Shown: positions 60,334 through 64,000 of the stretch, piece after piece
Numbering within the stretch: position 1 is the first letter of the stretch
Layout of the letters: each line of letters opens with the position of its first letter
Assembly: GCF_000023585.1 (NCBI RefSeq)
Contig: NC_012914.1
Span: forward strand, 3,130,001 to 3,194,000
Direction: 5' to 3'
Source: Paenibacillus sp. JDR-2
GTDB taxonomy: Bacteria > Bacillota > Bacilli > Paenibacillales > Paenibacillaceae
Length of the DNA: 64,000 nucleotides
Notes under the pieces: generated by a model
Seen by the model: the letters and a program-made list of their open reading frames with translations, nothing else
Told to the model about the DNA's origin: nothing
Database searches by the model: none
Translations under genes and position numbers: made by a program

Positions 60334-61106
60334 GGGAGACCTTGTTCGGCGCGGTGCTGAGAACTAAATTTGCGGAGCAGATGGCGTATCGCAGCCATTT
60401 CTTCATCAGCATTGTGATGCTCGTTATCGGCGATCTGGTCGTTCCGCTCGTTACTTTGCTTGTGTACAAATCCGGCGCTTCGTTTCCCGGTTGGACTATG
60501 CATGAGGCGCTGCTAATTCAAGCTGTGTTTGCTTTGTCCAAGGGAATCGCCTTTCCGTTCTTCTTCGGCATGGTAGGCACAACGCTAGGCCATGTCCGCG
60601 AAGGAACGTTTGACCTGCTGCTGCTCCGGCCAAGGCCCGTTATGCTAATGGCCATGATCACGGGATTTGACCCGGATGATTTCGGCAGATTGTTCAGCGG
60701 TACGGTTCTGTTTATTTACGCCTTAAAAGGGATGGAGATGCCCGGCGGATGGGCGTGGCTGCAGTTCGGACTGCTGTTTCTGGCGTCGGTCACAATGTTA
60801 TGCGCGGTATCTCTGTTCTTATCCGGCATGTTGTTCCGCTGGGTCGGAAGCAGCCGGGTCTTTGATATTTTTGATGCTTTTACAAGCTTTGGCATGTATC
60901 CGGGAACCATCTTCTCGAAATCGCTGCAAAACGTATTAACTTATGTTCTTCCCGTAGGTCTGATCGCTTTTGTTCCTGCCGAGGCGCTGCTTGGCCGGAC
61001 CAGCTGGGGAGGGTTATGGGCGTTGCTGCCGGCTGCCGGCTTCCTGCTGCTTGGGATATTGTATTGGAACCGGATGCTGAAAGGTTATACAAGTGCCGGC
61101 GGCTAG
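60330..61106 (+). CDS. ABC-2 family permease (subunit 2)
   Basis: 258 aa from ATG 60330, overlapping the stop (ATGA); longer in-frame extension is not coding. Six spans with the same DUF990-like features: TLFGAVLRTKFAEQMAYRSHFFISIVMLVIGDLV, then EGTFDLLLLRPRPVMLM and MYPGTIFSKSLQNVLTYVLPVGLIAFVPAEALLG. Partner of subunit 1, followed by the ATPase 30 nt later. Confidence 0.9.
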   Translation: MRETLFGAVLRTKFAEQMAYRSHFFISIVMLVIGDLVVPLVTLLVYKSGASFPGWTMHEALLIQAVFALSKGIAFPFFFGMVGTTLGHVREGTFDLLLLRPRPVMLMAMITGFDPDDFGRLFSGTVLFIYALKGMEMPGGWAWLQFGLLFLASVTMLCAVSLFLSGMLFRWVGSSRVFDIFDAFTSFGMYPGTIFSKSLQNVLTYVLPVGLIAFVPAEALLGRTSWGGLWALLPAAGFLLLGILYWNRMLKGYTSAGG

Positions 61107-61136
61107 AGGCGAAAGACGAAGGGGAGAAGTGTTAGC

Positions 61137-62138
61137 ATGATCGAAGTGAGAAATCTGACGAAAACGTATATGACCCATGAACGCGGCCATACGCTCCGCG
61201 AAGTGACGCGTAATTTGATCAAACGGCCGATGAAGGAAATCAAGGCCGTTCATGATTTGACTTTTACCGTCCAGCAAGGGGAAATGCTGGCTTTCCTTGG
61301 TCCCAACGGAGCCGGGAAGTCAACGACGCTCAAGATCCTGACGGGCGTCCTTCATCCGACCTCGGGTGAAGTTAAGGCGTTGGGGCTTGTTCCGTGGAAG
61401 CAGAGAAGACAGTATGTCGGCCGTATCGGCGCCGTTTTTGGACAGAAGTCGCAGCTGCTCTGGGATATTCCTCCCGTCGATGCCTTTTATATGAACAAAG
61501 CGATTTACGGCGTTCCGGAGCGGCAGTACCAGTCAACGTTAAATGAGCTCACCGAGCTGCTTGATGTTGGCGACATCATCAGAAAGCCCACCCGCCAGCT
61601 CTCGTTAGGCGAGCGAATGAAATGCGAGTTTATTATGGCGATGCTGCATCGGCCGGAAATCGTGTTTCTCGACGAGCCCACGATTGGGCTGGATATGATT
61701 GCGAAGGAGAATATCCGTCATTTTATCCGAAGCATGAACCGACAAGGAGTAACATTCATATTAACGACGCATGACCTGGAGGATGTCGAGATGCTCGCGG
61801 AGCGGGTTATTGTTATTAACCATGGCGAGATTGTGGTGGATGATTCGCTTGGCGTATTAAGAAGCAGGCTAGGGGAGAAGAAGTCGGTCCGTCTGATGAC
61901 GGAAACCGTTGTTCCGGATATTCGTATCCAGGGGATAACGGTTACGGAACGGAAAGGTCCTTTAGAGCTTGAGCTGGAGATTGATACGAGCGTATTGTCT
62001 TTGAAGCGTTTTATCCGGGAATTCAACGAGGTTTATGGCATTGTGGACATGGCGATTGAGGCTATTCCGATAGAATCGATTATGAAGGAACTTTATATGG
62101 CGGAAGCAGCCGTGGAGTCGGCCGCGACTAAGTCATGA
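61137..62138 (+). CDS. ABC-2 transporter ATPase
   Basis: 333 aa, GGGGAGAAG before ATG. Walker A GPNGAGKST near residues 55-63, Q-loop FGQKSQLLWDI, signature LSLGERMKCEF (variant of LSGGQ), Walker B VFLDEPTIGLD and H-switch TTHDLED. The C-terminal ~100 residues are the regulatory extension seen with DUF990-type transporters. It powers the two permeases just upstream, so the five genes likely form one transport and hydrolysis unit. A terminator follows. Confidence 0.94.
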   Translation: MIEVRNLTKTYMTHERGHTLREVTRNLIKRPMKEIKAVHDLTFTVQQGEMLAFLGPNGAGKSTTLKILTGVLHPTSGEVKALGLVPWKQRRQYVGRIGAVFGQKSQLLWDIPPVDAFYMNKAIYGVPERQYQSTLNELTELLDVGDIIRKPTRQLSLGERMKCEFIMAMLHRPEIVFLDEPTIGLDMIAKENIRHFIRSMNRQGVTFILTTHDLEDVEMLAERVIVINHGEIVVDDSLGVLRSRLGEKKSVRLMTETVVPDIRIQGITVTERKGPLELELEIDTSVLSLKRFIREFNEVYGIVDMAIEAIPIESIMKELYMAEAAVESAATKS

Positions 62139-62145
62139 GCAGGAA

Positions 62146-62172
62146 GGGCTGCCGTTACCGGCAGTCCTTTTT
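62146..62172 (+). terminator. Intrinsic terminator of the hydrolase/ABC operon
   Basis: GGGCTGCCG / CGGCAGTCC (one wobble), loop TTAC, then five T residues. Confidence 0.88.
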
Positions 62173-62174
62173 CA

Positions 62175-62312
62175 TTATTTGCAAGTATTGTTGCTGCTGT
62201 TCTTCTTCGGAACCGATCCGGAATTGTCGGCAAGCTTATCGCCGAATTGGTCAAGGCGCGAAGGGCTTGCCGCCGGTCCGTCATTGTCGGGCTTATTGTT
62301 GCGTCCTGTCAT
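62175..62312 (-). CDS. Small hydrophilic protein, 45 aa, probable forespore gene
   Basis: ATG 62312, with GGAGGTGA (62319-62326) on the - strand. Sequence starts MTGRNNKPDNDGPAAS and ends KKNSSNNTCK; it is Asn/Asp/Lys/Pro-rich with no hydrophobic part, like minor small acid-soluble spore proteins. Upstream is a near-consensus sigma-G/F promoter, which is the strongest evidence that it is real. The stop lies within the operon terminator region on the other strand. No family match is recognised. Confidence 0.68.
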   Translation of the reverse strand: MTGRNNKPDNDGPAASPSRLDQFGDKLADNSGSVPKKNSSNNTCK

Positions 62313-62334
62313 ATACTCTCACCTCCAACCCTTC

Positions 62335-62364
62335 TAGATTGAACGGGCTTTGGCTAATTCATGC
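62335..62364 (-). promoter_or_regulatory. Sigma-G/F type promoter of the 45-residue gene
   Basis: -35 GCATG (62360-62364) and -10 CAATCTA (62335-62341) with an 18-nt spacer on the - strand; consensus is GMATR-N18-CATNMTA, so one base differs. The SD follows within the expected leader. Confidence 0.62.
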
Positions 62365-62412
62365 ATTGTATAATGGAGGAAATAAAATGCTAAGAAAAAA
62401 AGAAAACTGCCG

Positions 62413-62443
62413 TTGACTTTGACGTTGCGTCAAGGTGTAGAGT
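62413..62443 (+). promoter_or_regulatory. MerR-type promoter with operator dyad
   Basis: -35 TTGACT (62413-62418), -10 TAGAGT (62438-62443), spacer 19 nt, the unusually long gap typical of MerR-controlled promoters. A dyad CTTTGACG-TTG-CGTCAAGG (62417-62435, one mismatch) fills the spacer. Confidence 0.85.
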
Positions 62444-62467
62444 GAGGTTGTCGGGAGGTGAGCAGAA

Positions 62468-63235
62468 ATGGAATATACCGTACAGAAGCTGGGACAGCTC
62501 GCGGGTGTAAGCACAAGAACCTTGCGGTATTACGATGAACTTGGATTGTTAAAGCCGGCAAGAGTCCGTAAATCCGGGTACCGGATTTACGGGCAGGCGG
62601 AGGTGGATCTGCTGCAGCAGATTTTATTTTTCCGGGAGCTTGGCTTGGGCCTTGAGCAAATCAGGCAAATCATTCAAGATCCGGCTTTCGATAAGTCGAA
62701 TGCGCTGAAGGAGCACCGCGAGCAGCTTCTCGACAGAAGGCGGCAGCTGGATGTCCTTATCCGGAATGTCGAGCAATCTATTGAGCACGCGGAAGGGAGA
62801 ATAAATATGTCTGACAAACAAAAATTCGAAGGCTTCAAGCAGAAGCTGATTGATGAGAATGAGAAGAAATACGGCATGGAGATCCGGGAGAAATACGGCG
62901 ACGATTCCGTTAACGCGTCCAACGCGAAGCTGAGCAATATGACGCAGGAGCAGTACGATGAAGTAACCAGCCTAGGGGAAGAGATCAAAGCAACCTTGGC
63001 TGAAGCATTCAAAACCGGTGATCCCGCGGGCGAGCTGGCTCGGAAAACGGCAGAGCTGCACAAACGCTGGCTGATGTTTTATTGGAAGGAGTACTCGAAG
63101 GAGGCTCATGCCGGTTTGTCCCAAATGTATGTGGATGATGAACGGTTCACCGCTTACTACGATACCGATCAGCCCGGAGTAGCCGCTTTCTTGAGGGATG
63201 CCATTCATATCTATACGGGAGTGAAGCAACCGTAG
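62468..63235 (+). CDS. MerR-family regulator with TipAS ligand domain
   Basis: 255 aa, GGGAGGTGAGC before ATG. N-terminal winged helix: YTVQKLGQLAGVSTRTLRYYDELGLLKP and GYRIYGQAEVDLLQQILFFRELGLGLEQI; a coiled dimer helix (about 75-115); then a TipAS antibiotic-recognition domain with LSNMTQEQYDEV and AGLSQMYVDDERFTAYYD. Members bind thiopeptides or other drugs and activate transcription by twisting a 19-bp-spaced promoter, like the one in front of this gene, so autoregulation is likely. Confidence 0.94.
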   Translation: MEYTVQKLGQLAGVSTRTLRYYDELGLLKPARVRKSGYRIYGQAEVDLLQQILFFRELGLGLEQIRQIIQDPAFDKSNALKEHREQLLDRRRQLDVLIRNVEQSIEHAEGRINMSDKQKFEGFKQKLIDENEKKYGMEIREKYGDDSVNASNAKLSNMTQEQYDEVTSLGEEIKATLAEAFKTGDPAGELARKTAELHKRWLMFYWKEYSKEAHAGLSQMYVDDERFTAYYDTDQPGVAAFLRDAIHIYTGVKQP

Positions 63236-63237
63236 CC

Positions 63238-63383
63238 GTTGAACACTAACTTTGTGCACCGCAGCCTTATAGGCAGCGGTCAAAACGTTGAACACTAACT
63301 TTGTGCACCGCAGCCTTATAGGCAGCGGTCAAAACGTCGAACACTAACTTTGTGCACCGCAGCCTTATAGGCTGTGGTTTTTT
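63238..63383 (+). repeat. Three tandem 49-bp repeats ending in a terminator
   Basis: Copies at 63238-63286, 63287-63335 and 63336-63383. Each has AACTTTGTGCACCGCAGCC, a TTATA loop and a GGCAGCGGT arm. Copies 1 and 2 are nearly identical, with an A-A mismatch in the stem and CAAAAC after it. Copy 3 has GGCTGTGGT and a run of T residues, making a proper terminator for the MerR gene. The first two look like duplicates that have lost the T-tract. The rest, 63384-63481, holds the next gene's leader. Confidence 0.88.
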
Positions 63384-63481
63384 ATTGCGCACGGCATGTT
63401 AGCGTTAGGCTCCTTCATATATTGATATTGGCGCGGAATCCGTCGAATAGGTTGTCCTTTTTGCAGAAAGGGGGAGGGGGA

Positions 63482-64000
63482 GTGCGGTTTCAGCTGGAAG
63501 AGGAATATGAGCTGACACGTGTTGCGGTGAGGGATTTTGCAGAAAGCGAGCTTGCCCCGGGGGCAGTTGACAGAGATGAGCTTGAGCGGTTTGACCGCAG
63601 CTTGTTCGACAACATGGCGGCGATGGGCTTAACGGGGATTCCGATTGCCGAGGAGTGGGGCGGAGCGGGCAGCGATGTACTCGTCTACACGATCGTCTTG
63701 GAAGAACTGGCAAGGGTATGTGCTTCAACCTCGGCTGTGCTTGAGGCTCATACAGCAGCGGCATGGGTGCTTGCCAAGCATGGAAGCGATAACTTGCGCG
63801 AGACAAAGTTAATGCCGTTAACTACAGGGAATAGGCTTGGAACCATTGTTTATTCGCATCCAACTTTAAGGGGAAAAAGGCTGGGCAAAGACATCTATAA
63901 ACTTGACGGATCTCTTTCGTCCGTCGAACTGGCTGGCATAGCGGATGATTATGTAGGGCTGATTAAGCACCAGACCGGAGGGCTCTCGATAGGTGTTGTT
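63482..64000 (+). CDS. Acyl-CoA dehydrogenase, N-terminal part (cut by window end)
   Basis: 173 residues seen, frame open to base 64000. GTG start 63482 after GAAAGGGGGAGGGGG. The N-terminal helical domain has the usual ACAD pattern (LTRVAVRDFAESELAPGAVDRDE, LTGIPIAEEWGGAGSD, YTIVLEELARVCASTSAVLEAHTAAAWVLAKHG). The middle strand domain is unusual: the expected ALTEPxAGSD is missing and GNRLGTIVYSHPTLRGKRLG follows instead. It may be a divergent or specialised member; the catalytic Glu region lies outside the window. Confidence 0.85.
   Translation, partial: MRFQLEEEYELTRVAVRDFAESELAPGAVDRDELERFDRSLFDNMAAMGLTGIPIAEEWGGAGSDVLVYTIVLEELARVCASTSAVLEAHTAAAWVLAKHGSDNLRETKLMPLTTGNRLGTIVYSHPTLRGKRLGKDIYKLDGSLSSVELAGIADDYVGLIKHQTGGLSIGVV

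Noticed and set aside
63238..63383. CRISPR array
   Set aside because: Direct tandem units without spacers and with a terminator hairpin.

Overview
The window looks like a chromosomal segment of a Paenibacillus-type endospore-forming Firmicute. The reasons are: a Bacilli-type 23S rRNA, strong AGGAGG-type ribosome binding sites, a GerA-family germinant receptor operon, a copper-amine-oxidase 'stalk' domain joined to a GH18-like domain, small DivIVA/GpsB and DbpA proteins very like Bacillus ones, and roughly balanced base composition. I see no insertion sequence, prophage or CRISPR array. Most of the window is ordinary chromosome in short operons separated by clear intrinsic terminators.

Layout. 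1-2737: the 3' five-sixths of a 23S rRNA gene, then a tRNA-Thr(UGU) with no 5S gene between them, then a terminator. 2785-8573: small metabolic and stress genes (Dabb protein, YueD-like reductase plus methyltransferase and Nudix, DinB-like protein, pentapeptide-repeat protein) and three VOC (glyoxalase-fold) genes, the first broken by an in-frame amber codon. 8679-19374: a WG-repeat/DUF3298 protein, a DUF5658 membrane protein, a full-length Lhr helicase and a heterodimeric ABC exporter. 19547-27529: a GH18-like stalk protein, two tiny Sm/SH3-fold-like genes tail to tail, a radical SAM/SPASM protein, a CLC antiporter of probable fluoride type, an acetyltransferase, an M42 aminopeptidase and a two-component system.

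27665-34848: a YndG/YndH-like pair, then a four-gene signalling operon (HD-GYP phosphodiesterase, receiver-GGDEF cyclase, GAF-GAF histidine kinase, ThDP enzyme) that starts with a possible 15-residue leader peptide. 34969-46981: GDPD, an MFS transporter, a gerA-gerC-small-gerB operon meeting a solitary ParB-like gene tail to tail, an NAD-dependent epimerase, a TIM-barrel isomerase, and an MFS drug exporter with its PadR regulator behind a promoter carrying two copies of one palindrome. 47280-56951: cell-envelope and spore-type proteins (glucosaminidase, LysM protein, secreted unknown, VanW, propeller), a 48-residue gene, RhaM, GpsB, DbpA and an ABC-F ATPase.

57155-64000: a tightly coupled operon of two serine beta-lactamase-fold hydrolases with a three-gene ABC-2 transporter, a 45-residue gene behind a forespore-type promoter, a MerR/TipAS regulator with a classic 19-bp-spaced promoter, a triplicated 49-bp terminator-like repeat, and the start of an acyl-CoA dehydrogenase cut by the window edge.

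The best candidates for something undescribed are the hydrolase/ABC-2 operon, the signalling operon with its leader ORF and mutated cyclase inhibitory site, and the regulatory DNA around 44664-44759. All functional statements rest on motif and family recognition by eye; no search was run.
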